A stretch of DNA of 64,000 bases from Blepharisma stoltei (GCA_914767885.1 CAJZBQ010000002.1:1-64000), one strand, 5' to 3'; shown: positions 21,497 through 32,911, counted from the first letter of the stretch. Translations and numbers: made by a program. Notes: generated by a model not told the origin, from the letters alone.

Positions 21497-24244
21497 ATGA
21501 GCCTAAAACTCTCTTCTTGCTGACCAAGCTCACGACTCCTATATAAAAAAGAAACAAAAACCCCAAGAAGCCTTTCTAATATCCTTTTCACACCAAAGAA
21601 AGTCATTAAACCAAATTTTCCCCAAAGAAGAAATAGTTTGCTCGACGGCAGTGAAAGTAGCAATCTTGATGCGTCTCCTAAGCTGCATTCACGTAGATCT
21701 CCTCGAAATGAACAATCAATAAATCAATCAACCAATTTTTCTCCAAATGATTCCACAAGCAGTTTAAATTCGAATTATCATAAATTTAGCTCAAGGACTA
21801 TTTTGACTGCGAAAAATAAAACTAGGGCACAAAGATCTTCTTCTCTTTTTTCTCCGACCCAGCTTGAGTCGGCAACTCCGCAATCCACAAATTTGAGATC
21901 CTCTAATAAATCTACATTAGAAGATCTTGGATCATATAATCCAAGGCCAGAAAGAGCAGTAACTAAAACACATTCATCACCAGATTTGACATCTAGTCTT
22001 GGAGAACTGCCCAATGAAAAACCTAAATCCTTAGAAAAATTATCTTTTCATTTATGGAGAGAGTTTTATATTTTTGCGTGTCGTTTTATATACAAAAGTT
22101 TTGTTTGCAAATATCATAAAGAATTTAATTTATTAAACACAATAGGGATAATTCAGTATTTTTCTAATACTCTTGCTCACTCCAGAGGAAGGAGTAAAGA
22201 AAATCCTCAGAGTGCACATCTTCTAGAAAAACTAGTAACCCAAGTGAAATCTCCAAACTTACAACCCCCTTGCCTCGAAAAAGCCAACGCAAAGCTAATG
22301 CAAATGAAAGCAGAAACTCTTTATAAGCAGCACTTATTTCAAACTTGTCAAGCTTTAAAGCTGATCAAAAAGCTGCAGCCCCTAAACTGTATTCAATTAA
22401 ATGAGAAAAAGATTAATTTACAGAAAAAGCCGGGCCATGAAAATAAAAAAACAGTCATTTTTGATTTGGATGAAACTTTAGTCCATTGCAATGGTGTTTG
22501 TTATGATCTTTAAAAGCTATTAATTTGTATATAAAACTAAAACAAATTCGGCTTTATCTGCCTTAATATCAAAAATTCCAGATCAAAAATCAAGCACCGA
22601 TTGCAATGAAATAAGCAAAAAATTCACGCCTGACGCTGTTCTCCCAATTCGCTTTGTTACAGGCGAAGTTATCAATGTAAACTTTAATTAGGCTGGAATT
22701 AATATAAGACCCTATACAAAAGAGTGCTTGGAATATGCAAGCCAAAATTTTGAAGTCATTGTATTTACGGCTAGTCACAAATGCTACGCAGATGCTGTCT
22801 TAGATTATTTGGACCCCAAAGGGGATTTAATTCATCACCGATTCTATCGAGACAGCTGTATAATCAACCAAGGGGTTTATATAAAAGATTTAAGGATTTT
22901 TCTAAATCGTGACCTTTGTGATATGATAATTGTGGATAACGCAGCTTATAGCTTCGCCTATTTGTATATTTTTTTAAAAGATTATTTAAAAGCTCACTTT
23001 CAGTAGCCTAAGACCTTATTCCATTCCCAATGAGCTGCCGCTTGTTAATTTTCCGCAAATGACCTTGCTACTCCTTTTGGACGGTGTCCGAAGTCAGAAG
23101 GTTTGTGAACCTCACTGCGTATCTGCAGAGTTGCCTTCCATAATGTCGAAACTTTATTTCCTATTAAAAAACTTTTCTCAAACTTGGGCCCTTAGCTTAT
23201 CAATAATGCAGCCCCATCTTCGCCTGCAAAACCCTTTTCGGATATACATCTTAGACCCCCTATATCTTACTCAATGTCCCAGCTCATTTCGGCTAGCTGG
23301 CTATACCCCAATCCCTGCTTTGGATCGGGCTATGCAGGAGTTAATTCTTTATGCCATTTTAATGCATCTATAGTTTTGCCTATCAAATTGATAATGGAAT
23401 TCCAATAATTTCTTGATTTGACGATAAAAATGATACATGGCCAAGCATAAACCCCCACCAAACTACCTAGTCTTTATAATAAGAAATATAAGAGATATTG
23501 CAGTATTTTCGCTTCTACATTATTAAACACAATTATAGCGTATTTTGCACATATATTTCATACTTTTTCATATCCCAACTATATTCAAAATTTTTATATT
23601 GCTAGCAAATTTTGCTCATATTTTTGAATAAAATTTAAATGATATATATCATGCTTTATATATATAAAGCAAGCTATTTAAGTATTCTAAATTAGTAAAA
23701 TGCATTGATTTAACGAAATCGATGCTAGATGTTGTATGTGCCTATAATAAATTTGAATTGATTTATTTGTCTCTATCCATTTTGTAGCAGAATTCAACTG
23801 GATTCGTGCTTAAAATTCGATAATTAAGGCATATTCAGCATATTTCTCTATTAACTCCTTTATTTATTAGTCTAAAATGCTTACCACATTAAAATTTTGT
23901 ACATAGTAGAGATATGAGATAAAATATTAAATATGTGTGTAAACATACTAAAAATCTCGTTTTAATAGTTTAGGAGTGAAAATACTGCAATATATCTTAT
24001 ATTTCTTATTATCCAGACCAGGCAGATTGACGGGGTTTATGCTTGTCCAGATACAGAACTCTTGAACCTTATCAATTATTTGAAAGTTTTGCAAGAAGTA
24101 AAAGACGTTAGAGAAATAAACAGAGAGACTTTTAAGCTTTATTCATTGGCAGATGAAAGTGAAGAAAGCATTCTTAATAGAGTCAAAAGGAGAGTTGTGC
24201 ATAGAAGAACCAGATCAGTGGACGATTCCAAAATTAAAGAGTAA
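21497..24244 (+). CDS. CTD-type (FCP/SCP, NIF domain) phosphatase with three IESs and an intron
   Basis: 525 residues once three insertions and one 15-nt intron are removed. Residues 1-290 are Ser/Pro-rich with low conservation. The HAD phosphatase domain begins TVIFDLDETLVHCN (DxDxT nucleophile motif, split by the first IES right after it) and continues VLPIRFVTGEVINAGINIRP, FEVIVFTASHKCYADAVLDY, YIKDLRIFLNRDL, MIIVDNAAYSFAYQIDNGIP and WFDDKNDTELLNLINYL. These match the small CTD phosphatase/Dullard group. The basic tail RVKRRVVHRR may direct nuclear entry. An AT-rich stretch around 22060-22170 reads oddly (FACRFIYKSFVCKY) and may hide a further in-frame IES. Confidence 0.88.
22494..22608. 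mobile_element. IES (115 bp) between ATTGCAATG repeats, in the phosphatase active site
   Basis: ATTGCAATG lies at 22485-22493 and 22600-22608. Removing 115 bp joins DLDETLVHCN to EISKKFTPDAVLPIRF, as the family requires. The repeat has no TA. Retaining it would give a stop at 22511, four codons past the catalytic motif. Confidence 0.82.
22677..22691 (+). other. 15-nt intron in the phosphatase gene
   Basis: GTAAACTTTAATTAG between gtt-atc-aat and gct-gga-att. Removal gives GEVINAGINIRPYTKECL, the usual family sequence. Confidence 0.92.
22962..23383. mobile_element. IES (422 bp) with degenerate GC-rich retroposon sequence
   Basis: GCCTAT at 22956-22961 and 23378-23383 (contains TA). The join gives VDNAAYSFAYQIDNGIP, conserved in the family. 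The inside is GC-rich; CGGATATACATC and the surrounding blocks resemble old copies of family A, as at 57648. The 104-residue frame inside is not a gene. Confidence 0.82.
23438..24055. mobile_element. MITE-like IES (618 bp) with about 70-bp inverted ends, GATACA duplication
   Basis: GATACA at 23432-23437 and 24050-24055. The ends are inverted repeats of about 70 bp: TGGCCAAGCATAAACCCC on the left, and reading inward from the right TGGACAAGCATAAACCCC; both continue into AATAAGAAATATAAGA and TTGCAGTATTTTC. The AT-rich middle is non-coding. The ends differ from all other elements in the window. Removal joins WFDDKNDT to ELLNLINYLKV. Confidence 0.88.
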
Positions 24245-24317
24245 ATGCTTAATTTACTGCCGTAGGTATTATTTTCTTAACAATTTTAATTATAGCAAAT
24301 AGTAAAATGAAATATAT

Positions 24318-26048
24318 ATGGAAGAAGAAATTAAAAGAAAAGACGAAATCATTGCGGATTTGCAGAATAAACTTTACTCGATGACCATGAAAATCAACAG
24401 GACTTCTAGTCCTCAATCAAGGCTAAAAAGTTCTCATTTACATTCAAGGCCTACTCCAAAGTCAAAATTATACAATAAAATAAGAAAAAATGAGCCATTC
24501 AAAACAAGCGATTTTTCTATACAGCACCAATTTATGACCTCCAAGCAGCCATATCGTGATTCCCGTAGAAATACCTCGTATATGCATAATTATGGACTAT
24601 CTATGGATTCAACTGGGCATTGTCCAACCCTTGAACAGATTGTTGAAGACACATTCAATGAAGACAACGGTCAAATAGTAATGCTCATGAAACGAAAAGA
24701 CCCCAATAAGAAACCAGCGAAATTTTCCAAAAATTCACGACTTATCCAATTGAAAACAAAAATTCGTTATAAAGAATCCTCGCTTAAATACCCAAAAATA
24801 GCTAGCAAAAAATGAAAAAATCCGGTCCTTGAAAAAGTGTCAAGCAGTCCTCATAACATTTTGGACAATCTATTTATGGATTCTTCCAGCAGAATAAAAT
24901 CAAGAAATCACAGTGAGCTAGACTGGCCCAAAAGACCTCCATCAAGAAATTCTATCCAAAACTCAAGCGGAGAGCTGACAAGTTCTTTGAATTTACGAAA
25001 GCCATTCCCATCCTTAAGCGATTCTGAAAGCTCACGTCCTGCGTCCAGGTGCAATAATCCAACAGAAAGAAGAAACCAATCAGTCGATATGGATTGCATA
25101 AAGCCACTGGCAAAGGCCAAAAAAGCTAATTTAGTCGACCAAATCTTGTATAATGATTTAGACAAAGATTCCTGAAACCAAGTGTTAAAGAAAATAAGAG
25201 AAGATCCTATTTTATTGAGCGAAATCTTAAAGCCAGGAGAAAAAATAGAGTTCGAAAAAATGTCTCCAAGGCAGAGAAGATCTGTAACTCCTTATAAAGG
25301 CTCAAGAGACAGATTAAGTGCTGACAAATTATCTCCAAGACCTAAGCCAACTCGAGCACAATCTGCGTATCCTAAAAATATAGAAAATTCATCCACGAAG
25401 CTGATTCCTCGTTCTCCTAGTAAATTGGAAAGGATTAATAGCTTTGGATTGAGGACCTATAAAGTTCATAACGTAGATTGAAGCCAGTCTATTTTAGATC
25501 CTTTGTCAAATAAACCAAGCAATGATTTTAACGAAGAAAAAGATTTATCAATTTTTACATCATCAGAAATAGAAGACCTTTTGATATCTAGCAATACTTT
25601 ATCTACAGAAGACCAAGCCACTTTACAGTATAAAGGTTTAGCAACCCTTGAAAAGCTTAGAACCGAGCTTATGCTTCCAGGCTCTTATAGTGCTACAAAA
25701 AATGCTGAAAATTTAACTGAACTTCTCAAAAAATGCGCAAATCTTATCCGAGCCCGAGCACTTACTTTAAAAATACTTAAGCTTATACACACCCGAGAAG
25801 ACAAAATCCTATCCTTAATGTCATTAGAGGAGGCTAATCTTGATCTTCTCAATACAAAATACTCTGATTTACTTAAAGCTACTGAAGAAATATCTCAAGC
25901 CATAGGTTTTTGGAAGCAGCTAGGACTTCCTTATTCATCATTTGTCTATCTCGGCGAAGACTATTTCCTCAAGCTTTACGAAGACTTAAAAAATGTAAAA
26001 AGTGTGTACCCTCAGCTAAAATCAGATGATTTAACTTTGCCATATTAA
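24318..26048 (+). CDS. Unknown Ser/Arg-rich protein with helical C-terminus
   Basis: 576 residues in one frame with three TGA-Trp codons (near 24813, 25173 and 25479) and no IES. It starts with a short coiled coil (EEEIKRKDEIIADLQNKL), then about 330 low-complexity Ser/Pro/Arg residues with many SPR-like sites (possible proline-directed phosphorylation), then a folded-looking helical domain of about 170 residues from EEKDLSIFTSSEIEDLL to DDLTLPY. No family recognised; the composition resembles ciliate cytoskeleton-associated proteins. Confidence 0.75.
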
Positions 26049-26078
26049 CCTAACAGACGCTATTAGATTTTTAATAAA

Positions 26079-27827
26079 ATGTTAAGACAGCCAGTCTCAG
26101 TCGTCCCTTTAACTAATGTTTCTGTAGTTCGGTATAAATCTGAGTTTGGTAGGTTTGAAATTGCATGCTATCCAAATAAAGTAACTAATTGGCGCAATGG
26201 CATCGAAAAAGATATCGACGAGGTCCTACAGTCAAAAGAAATCTTCAAATCAGTCCAAAAAGGAATTTTAGCTAAGCCAGCTGACCTTCACAAAGCATTT
26301 GGGAAATCCTCAGACTACGAAGTCATACAAACCATCTTAAGAGACGGGGAAATCCAAGTCAACGAACTCGAAAGAAAAAGCCAGCAGGACAGTATGCTTA
26401 AAGATATAGCCACCATTATTTCTGAAAAATGCACCGATAAACAGACTGGAAGACTGATTCCTTTCAGTATTATCATGAGGGCCATGGAAGAAATTCATAT
26501 CAGTGTAAAACCAAACCAAACAGCCAAAAAACAGGCCTTGAAAATAATCCAGAAATATGGAGACAAGCTGGGACTAGAAAGAGCCAAAATGAGAATCAGG
26601 CTAACCTGCCCACTGGAGCACCATGAAAAAATCTCACTCCCCCCTTTAAATTGGAACAAAAATATAGGTAAAATTTTCACACTTTTTTGTAAATTAACCC
26701 CCCTTTAAATTGGAACAAAATTTAATTTTATAATAAAAAATTATGTATAATTTTTATGTAAAAAGTTTTGATATAATTTAAATGTTTCTTCTTAACTAAA
26801 ATTTAAAATTTATTATATCCTGCTCTTGTTTAAAGAAATAGAGTAGTATAAAGAACATCTTATTTAAATAAATTTATTATCCTTAATTGTAAATTTTTTA
26901 AATAAATTTAATTTTTTTTGTTTTTAAAAAATTTTAAAAAAAAAATTTTATTTTTTTTGATAAAAATGATATTTTTTTTATTAAATAGCTTTGATATAAA
27001 TTCAATACGAATTCTTTACAAAAATTCAAAATTTACTTATCTCTTACTTTATTTTAAAGAATAGAGTATAAATAACATCTTATTTAAACAAAATTAGCAC
27101 TTTGATTAATAAATTTCTAAATTTTTTTTTTTATCAATAAAAATAATAATTTTTGTGTAAATAGTTTTGATACCAATTAAATAGTGGCGTATTAATTAAT
27201 AATAAAATTTTAGTTATATCTTGCTTTGTTTTAAAGGATAAAGAGTAAATAGCATTTTATTAAACAAATTTATTAATCTAATTCGATAAACTTTTGAATT
27301 TTTTTTTAAAAAAATTTTCTTAACTTCCCTTTAAATTGGAACAAAATTTTTAGTTCCAATTTAAAGGGGGGGGGTCAGAAGAGCTTAAGCAGATGGAAAT
27401 TGAGCACACAAATAATGAAGGAAGCTCTGTTATAATTGCAGGACTAATACATCCAGAAAGCTATAGATCAATTTACCAGAGCATACAGAAATTAGGCCTA
27501 TCAGATGCAATTGGGCTGGAAGTTATTGACCAGACTGTGCAAGGGAATATAGAAGCAAAACAAAAAGAGATGGAAGAAAGGAAAGAAGAAAGATTTGAGC
27601 AGAAGCCGGAGCCTGTGAAACAAAAACCAAAGAGTGGGTTTGTGTGCAATACATGCCCTAATGCAGAATTTGCAGATTTAGGTGACCATAGAGCACACTT
27701 TAAGACAAATTGGCATAAGTTTAATGTGAAACGAAAGGCGAGGAGCATGGAGTCAATAAGTGAGGCTGAGTTCAGCATTCTGACAGAAAGTGAGGTGCAA
27801 AACTTCTTACTTCAAAAAAATGTTTAA
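26079..27827 (+). CDS. SBDS: SBDS ribosome maturation factor with a C-terminal zinc finger
   Basis: 335 residues after removing a 738-bp MITE. Residues 1-240 match SBDS/Sdo1: VVRYKSEFGRFEIACYPNKV and WRNGIEKDIDEVLQ in the first domain, FGKSSDYEVIQTILRDGEIQ, then KCTDKQTGRLIPFSIIMRAM and the third domain ending near IGLEVID. SBDS works with EFL1 to release eIF6 from the 60S subunit. A charged linker then leads to a C2H2-type finger, CNTCPNAEFADLGDHRAHFK followed by TNWH and FNVKRK, of the kind seen in REI1 and Vms1/ANKZF1. Animal and yeast SBDS lack this finger. Confidence 0.93.
26637..27374. mobile_element. MITE IES (TTTAAATTGGAACAAAA type) in SBDS, TCA duplication
   Basis: 738 bp with TCA at 26634-26636 and 27375-27377. 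The ends carry CCCCCCTTTAAATTGGAACA inverted; this motif is present twice at the left end and in an inverted pair at the right end. Same plan as the CTCCGTGAGCGA group but a different TIR. The interior is AT-rich with repeated TTTAAAGAA(T/A)AGAGTA blocks. Removal joins HHEKIS to EELKQMEIE. Confidence 0.88.
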
Positions 27828-27861
27828 TCAAATTTAATTTGATATTAGGATTAGTGTAATC

Positions 27862-30257
27862 TTACTGAGTTCTTTTTTTGGCTTTTTTCAGCTGCTTTAT
27901 TTGCTTTTCTAAACTTTCGTCAGGAACTACTCTTTTTTCTGCTTGCTGGTTTAAAAATTCTTTAGTTGACCTTTGTGAGAGTAAAATTTCGTTGCTTTCT
28001 ACTTGTTCTTGGAATCTAGCCAGCTTTAGCAGTTTGTTTTCGAGAATTTTCTTTTGACATACCTCTTTTCGTTCGCTTTTCTCTTTTTGCTTCTGGGCTT
28101 CTTGCTGCTTTTTATACTTTTCTTCCTAATTTAACTTTACAAGTGATCGCTTATATTCAATTTCTCTGAGAAATTCCCTTTGTTCTTCTAATTTCAGCTC
28201 TTTTTTGAACTCTCTTTCTCTATCTCACATCGCCTTTTTTTGCTTTTGCTTCTCTAGGACTAAATTAAATTTTTCTTTTTCAATGATTTTTTGAAGCATA
28301 GCTTTATCAGCGATTTCTATTACATTTGTAGTGCTGCCGTCTTCTTTTGTTGGGCTTTGAGAGGTAGCTTTTCCTAACAGTAAAGATGAATTCATAGATG
28401 CAGACTTTTGAATTTTAGCTTTAGGCTGCTTTTCAGGAATTGACCTTGAGTGGTTAACTTCATAGAGTTTTGCTGCACAGCTTAGTTAGTAAGAAATTAA
28501 GCTGGCAATAAGCGGAGTATCGGCTCCTAACATAGACTCTAGAGTACGAATAAGGAAAATGGAAAACTGCCATTTTGGATTTCCTATTTAGCTCCTTTAA
28601 GGTAGAGCCAGTGACTGGAGAGTGCCCGATGGTCCCGATGAGGAAAGACCGTATGTAGACAAAATCTGTCTAGCCCATTTTCAGGGACAGAAAACCTAGG
28701 GGAGAAACAAGACCTCCCTTTTCAGCAAGGCTTCCCAAATCTGAAAACCTAAAATGACATTACATTACATTAGAATTTATATCGCTTAACGTCCACTACG
28801 GGGTTACAACTCCAGGTTTATCACTCGCCTTTCGTCGCATCGGGCCCACCAACTTGCTGGAGACAAGCTCGCTTCGATCACCAGGGTGCTTCTAGGGCAA
28901 ATGTCCACGTCTTCGACGGCTAATGGATGAGCTACTTGCTTGTTACATGGGTTGCTTTTCCGAAAAACCCAAAAAATGGATTTTTCTGGTCGGCTATCGG
29001 CAAAAAGGAAAAATGCAAAGCTGGGACGTAACGCCCAGTTTCACGCTAGGGAGTTGCCCGAATGGTCCAGAGGACTTTGCTGGGCTTCCCCTTTCCAACC
29101 CTGCACCTTCCTTCCCCACGAGGAAAAATCCACCCCTGAGAATAGACTAGGGCTAGGCTCTGAAAGCTACCAGAATTGCTTACCTAGCATTGCTGTCCAT
29201 CTCTGAAATGGTAAAACCTTGCCGGATATAATTAAAATATGAGTCGAGGCTGCATGGCCGGGAGGCCATGCCCAGACGAAGACGCCATATTTTAATTATA
29301 TGAAACCTAAAATGACAAATGCCCTGTTTTCGGCTTCACCAGAATGGTCCTACCTACTCCATAATAGTGAGTGTCCATCGGAGGCCTACTTCTGTCAACG
29401 CCACCATTTTATTTCTAAACACAGATTAGGAATTTATATAAATGAGCCAACTCTCTATACTCTTCTTTTTCAAAATCTTTTTCTTTAATGCATGATAAAT
29501 GGGTTTTGATATCCTGGATATGAGCATCGGAGATTTTATTTGACTCAACTAATTTTTCTACTTTTCTTAATTTTTGGACAATTAGTCCTGGCTGGGCTAA
29601 AGAACTTAGAAAACCTTCTCATGGGTGAAATCGTAGGACATCAATATCATATAGAACTAAAAATGCAATTCCTATATTTTCATATGGTAGCCCTGGATTT
29701 TTAATTGTTTTCAGCTTGTCTATATATTTAACAGTCATTTTTGATATAGTCTCATTTAACTCAGAAATAATTTCACTTTTTCTAGGAAATATTTTAGGCT
29801 TGGGTGGCTTATTTGATATTTCTGAGTTTGCAGGCGTTTTTATAGAGTTTTGGTTTCGTGATGATGACTCAGTTGCTGAATCTAAGGAAACTCTAAATGA
29901 TAATGGAACGTAAAAATTTTTAGGAGTTTTTGTACCAAATGCAGGCTTTAAATTATAGTCACCTTTAAGCTCTGAAATTTTGTCTTTCAGCTCTAGGGCA
30001 GGCTCATTATGATGTTCTGGAAGAGCTTTAGGTTTAGAAAAAACAAGAAAAACAAATTTCTCTGTAGTGATTTTTTTCGGTTTAAAAGGCAAGTTAAAAA
30101 TAGCTGAATCTTTATCTTCATTAGGAAAAGTGATGCCATTAATTATATCTGTGATAATTTTATGGACTAGCTCTTCTAGTTGATTTAAAATTGGGTCTTC
30201 TGAAACTATAGACGCTTCAACTGCAGCTTCGTTTATTTCATTTTGCAAGTCGCTCAT
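27862..30257 (-). CDS. Unknown coiled-coil protein with nested retroposons and a 15-nt intron
   Basis: 478 residues on the minus strand (ATG at 30257) after removing a 944-bp nested insertion and a 15-nt intron. Residues 1-215 are mixed and partly disordered; FRFHPWEGFLSSLAQPGLI near residue 210 has its Trp as TGA. The middle (VQKLRKVEKLVESNKISDAH) is helical, and the last 190 residues are a long charged coiled coil (KEKFNLVLEKQKQKKAMWDR onward) ending KKAKKRTQ. No family recognised; a ciliary or cytoskeletal protein is possible. It diverges from the gene at 30299 with 41 bp between the ATGs. Confidence 0.7.
28126..28140 (-). other. 15-nt intron, minus strand
   Basis: On the minus strand GTAAAGTTAAATTAG between EIEYKRSL and EEKYKKQQEAQ. 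It contains an in-frame TAA and TAG; without it the coiled coil continues. Confidence 0.9.
28486..29429 (-). mobile_element. SINE-like family B copy with a family A copy nested in it
   Basis: Flanked by CACAGCTTAG (28476-28485) and CACAGATTAG (29420-29429), 9 of 10 identical. On the minus strand the head is AAATAAAATGGTGGCGTT, followed by GGGCTAGACAG and CGGGACCATCGGGCA blocks that match the copies at 32520 and 50015. A family A copy interrupts it at 28760-29317. Removing 944 bp joins FLIC to AAKLYEVNHS in frame. Confidence 0.78.
28760..29317 (-). mobile_element. SINE-like family A copy nested in a family B copy, 15-bp duplication
   Basis: AAACCTAAAATGACA at 28745-28759 and 29303-29317. Minus orientation: hairpin head at the right (CATATTTTAATTATATG) and a TTACATTACATTAG tail complement right after the left repeat. 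Over most of its length it is close to the copy at 16759, including TGGGACGTAACGCCCAGTTT and CCTTGCCGGATATAATTAAA. It inserted after family B was in place. Confidence 0.88.
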
Positions 30258-30298
30258 ATTTTTCACAGTCTCTTAATTTTATTTTAAACTAATTAAAT

Positions 30299-32309
30299 AT
30301 GAGTTTTGGGAAAACAAATCTAAAGCCCTTACTCCCCCCCCTCCTTGAGTGAAAAAAAAAATTTTGTTCACTCACGGAGGGGGGTTAATTTTTTTTTTTA
30401 AACAAAAATTTATATATAAATTTTATAGAAAATATTTTTTCGAAATTTTAAAAAAATCCTAATTTGCAAAAATTGGAAAGCAAATATTAATTTAATTTAT
30501 AAAATTTATGTTTTAAAAAGCAATTTGTTTAAAATTAAACAGAATTAGCTCGAGATTTCATTATAATCATTATCACTTATATATCAAAAATTTTTTCTCT
30601 AAAAAAATTTTTCTAATAAAAAAATTTTTGATCACTCACGGAGGGTGAGTTTTTTGGGCAAAAAATGGCGATTTTTCTAATGGTTTTTTGTTCACTCACG
30701 GAGGGGGGAGTTAGATGATTCTGTGGCTGAGCAGCCTTCATCTCCTGAGTCCCCATTTCCAGGAGGAACTATTTTTCAAAACAATATTTTTGCTTTAGAG
30801 ACTCCTAGGTGGCTTAGCAAAGCTCACTATTTTGAAGGTCCTGAGTTTGCTGAAGAAGAAATTGATGTCGTTAACGAAGAAATTACGAACCAAGAAAATA
30901 TTTTTAAAAGCTGTATGCGCACCAAGACGACGTATAGTGAGACAAGCAGTTCAAATCCAATCTCAAAACAATCTTTTTTTTCTAGCAGAACTAAAAGTGT
31001 TATTGTGCATAAGACTGATTTCAGCTTTGCGAATGATGTTGAAGAGCTCAATAGTGCCAAAGAAAGATTTACAGCTTTACACTGTTTATTACTATCAAAA
31101 CTTAAAATAGGGCGTTTTGCTTATAAAAAGTGACTCAGCAATTGGAAAAGAGTGACCATATTTAAAAATAACAGATCTGAGCAAGGATTTTCTCAGTACT
31201 GGAAACTCCAGTATGTGATTGAGAAGTTTCAAGGCAAAATAATAGAAAATGAAAATAAATCGGATCAGCTAGACAAAGCTAAAATTAAAAATGCCTTAAA
31301 TAGAATGAAGCTGAGAGCTGAGCAGATCAAAAAGAAAGAAATAAGAAAAAGGTGGCTGGTAAGGAGAATTTATATAAAACTTTCCAAAAATTTGAATACC
31401 TGATATAAGGAAACTTTTCACAAAATAAGAATATATGGAAAGGTTAAGAGTTTTAAATTAGAAGGACTGAAAAAAATACGAGCAATCTTAGAGAGGCATT
31501 GCCCATTAGAAGAGAGGTTTAAACTTTGAAAAGAAAGCATGAAAGATAAAGATGTCTATAGCTATATTTTAGAAGATGAAATTATTATTCCTGGAATTAA
31601 GAAGAAATTAGGAATAGGAAAAATTGAGAAAGGCAAAAAGAGCATTTTTCGATCATTAAATATCATCAAGACCAAACTGAACAATAAAAAACAAGTATCA
31701 ATAAAAGACACAGTCGATTTATCCTCGCTTCACAAAATTAAAGATAATGCCATGCTTTTGGTTTATGGAATAAACCAATTTATTGAAAATCAAAAGAAGC
31801 TAATTGAAAAATCATTAGACAGAGAACTGTTAGCGTTGAATGAATCAATTGAAGCTTTAAATCAAGAAAAAGTTAAATCAGAACTTCAACGTAGCTTATT
31901 GGAAAATCAAATTGATAGTCTCAAACTTAGCAACCAAAAAACTGAAGAATTAATTTTACTGTTAAAAAGTTCATCATCTAAATTAACTCTTGACAAGCTA
32001 GAAACCAAACATCAAGACTATCCTATAAGCCCAACTGACAGCAAAAGATTATTCAACTCTCTCCCACTACCCAGAAAGCGTAACTTCTTAAGTTTCAGCT
32101 CTTCTCACACGCTTTTATCTAAAACAAAAACAAACTCTCCTAAAATCAACTCCGAACCTGTCAGAATTAAGCTTAAAGTCTCCTCCTCACTAAGTCCATT
32201 ACACCTTCTTTTTCTCTCCTTTCTTATTGGCTGCTTCCTCTGTTATTTAATTTCTTACTCTCCTTCTTTGAGAGCAAGCAAAAAAATATATCATAATATT
32301 TTTGAATAA
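30299..32309 (+). CDS. Unknown coiled-coil protein with C-terminal membrane anchor
   Basis: 542 residues. The ATG at 30299 is separated from the rest by a 379-bp MITE eleven codons in; removal gives MSFGKTNLKPLDDSVAEQPS. Basic helical middle (RMKLRAEQIKKKEIRKRW), then TGA-Trp codons near 31132, 31400 and 31527, a coiled coil at about residues 365-430, and a hydrophobic stretch LHLLFLSFLIGCFLCYLISY ending 20 residues before the stop, which fits a tail anchor. No family recognised. Confidence 0.75.
30332..30710. mobile_element. MITE IES right after a start codon, TTA duplication
   Basis: 379 bp, CTCCCCCCCTCCTTGAGTGA to CACGGAGGGGGGAG, TTA at 30329-30331 and 30711-30713. Near-identical in length and content to the elements at 9325 and 55587. 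It separates codons 1-11 of the gene from the rest. Confidence 0.9.
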
Positions 32310-32519
32310 AAATATTTATATATATAAATTTAATAACTTTTATAGCTAATTCAATTAAATTATAGGCAGAATGCATTCATAAACATAAATTTTAGATTTC
32401 TCTTCTCTAACATTTGAATAGTTTTTTATATAAATTTAAAAAAGTACCTTTAGAAAAACCTCGCTAACACTTAATGCAAGGAGTTAATAATCCTCATTTT
32501 CTAATTCCTTTTTCAATTG

Positions 32520-32908
32520 AGAAATAAATAGTAACGTAACGGAAGAAGGACTCTGAAAGCTCTCTCCGTCCTGATAAAGCTGAAAGTGAGCATCTGTCAC
32601 TTTTGAACTCGGTCTTTGGTCTAAGAGATAAGATTTGCTTCTCCCCTAAGATTTTCTATGGGCTAGTCAGGTTTTGCAAGCACATGGTCTTGATTATTGT
32701 GGCTCTCAGGGCACCTTCCAACAGTAGCTCTGACGTAGGTAATCAATCCTTGGACAATTATTGAGGTCGAAAATCCAAAAGTAGCATTCTATTTTCCTCA
32801 TTTAAACTCAGAGATATACGGACACTAACTTTTTGAGCCGAAACAAGCCAATATTAGTGGCTAGTCCACTTATGGCAAGATTAATTTTTTTAAATTTATT
32901 TTCAATTG
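32520..32908 (+). mobile_element. SINE-like family B copy 3 bp upstream of the beta-adaptin ATG, 10-bp duplication
   Basis: TTTTCAATTG at 32510-32519 and 32899-32908. The inside shares GGGCTAGTCAGGTTTTGC, CACATGGTCTT, GGTCGAAAATCCAAAAG and a TAGTGGCTAGTCCACTTATG end with the copies at 28486 and 50015. GGTCGAAAATCC resembles a Pol III B box and TGGGCTAGTCAGG an A box, so a tRNA-type promoter is possible. It fills most of the 602-base gap before beta-adaptin; the remainder of that gap is AT-rich. Confidence 0.82.
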
Positions 32909-32911
32909 TAA

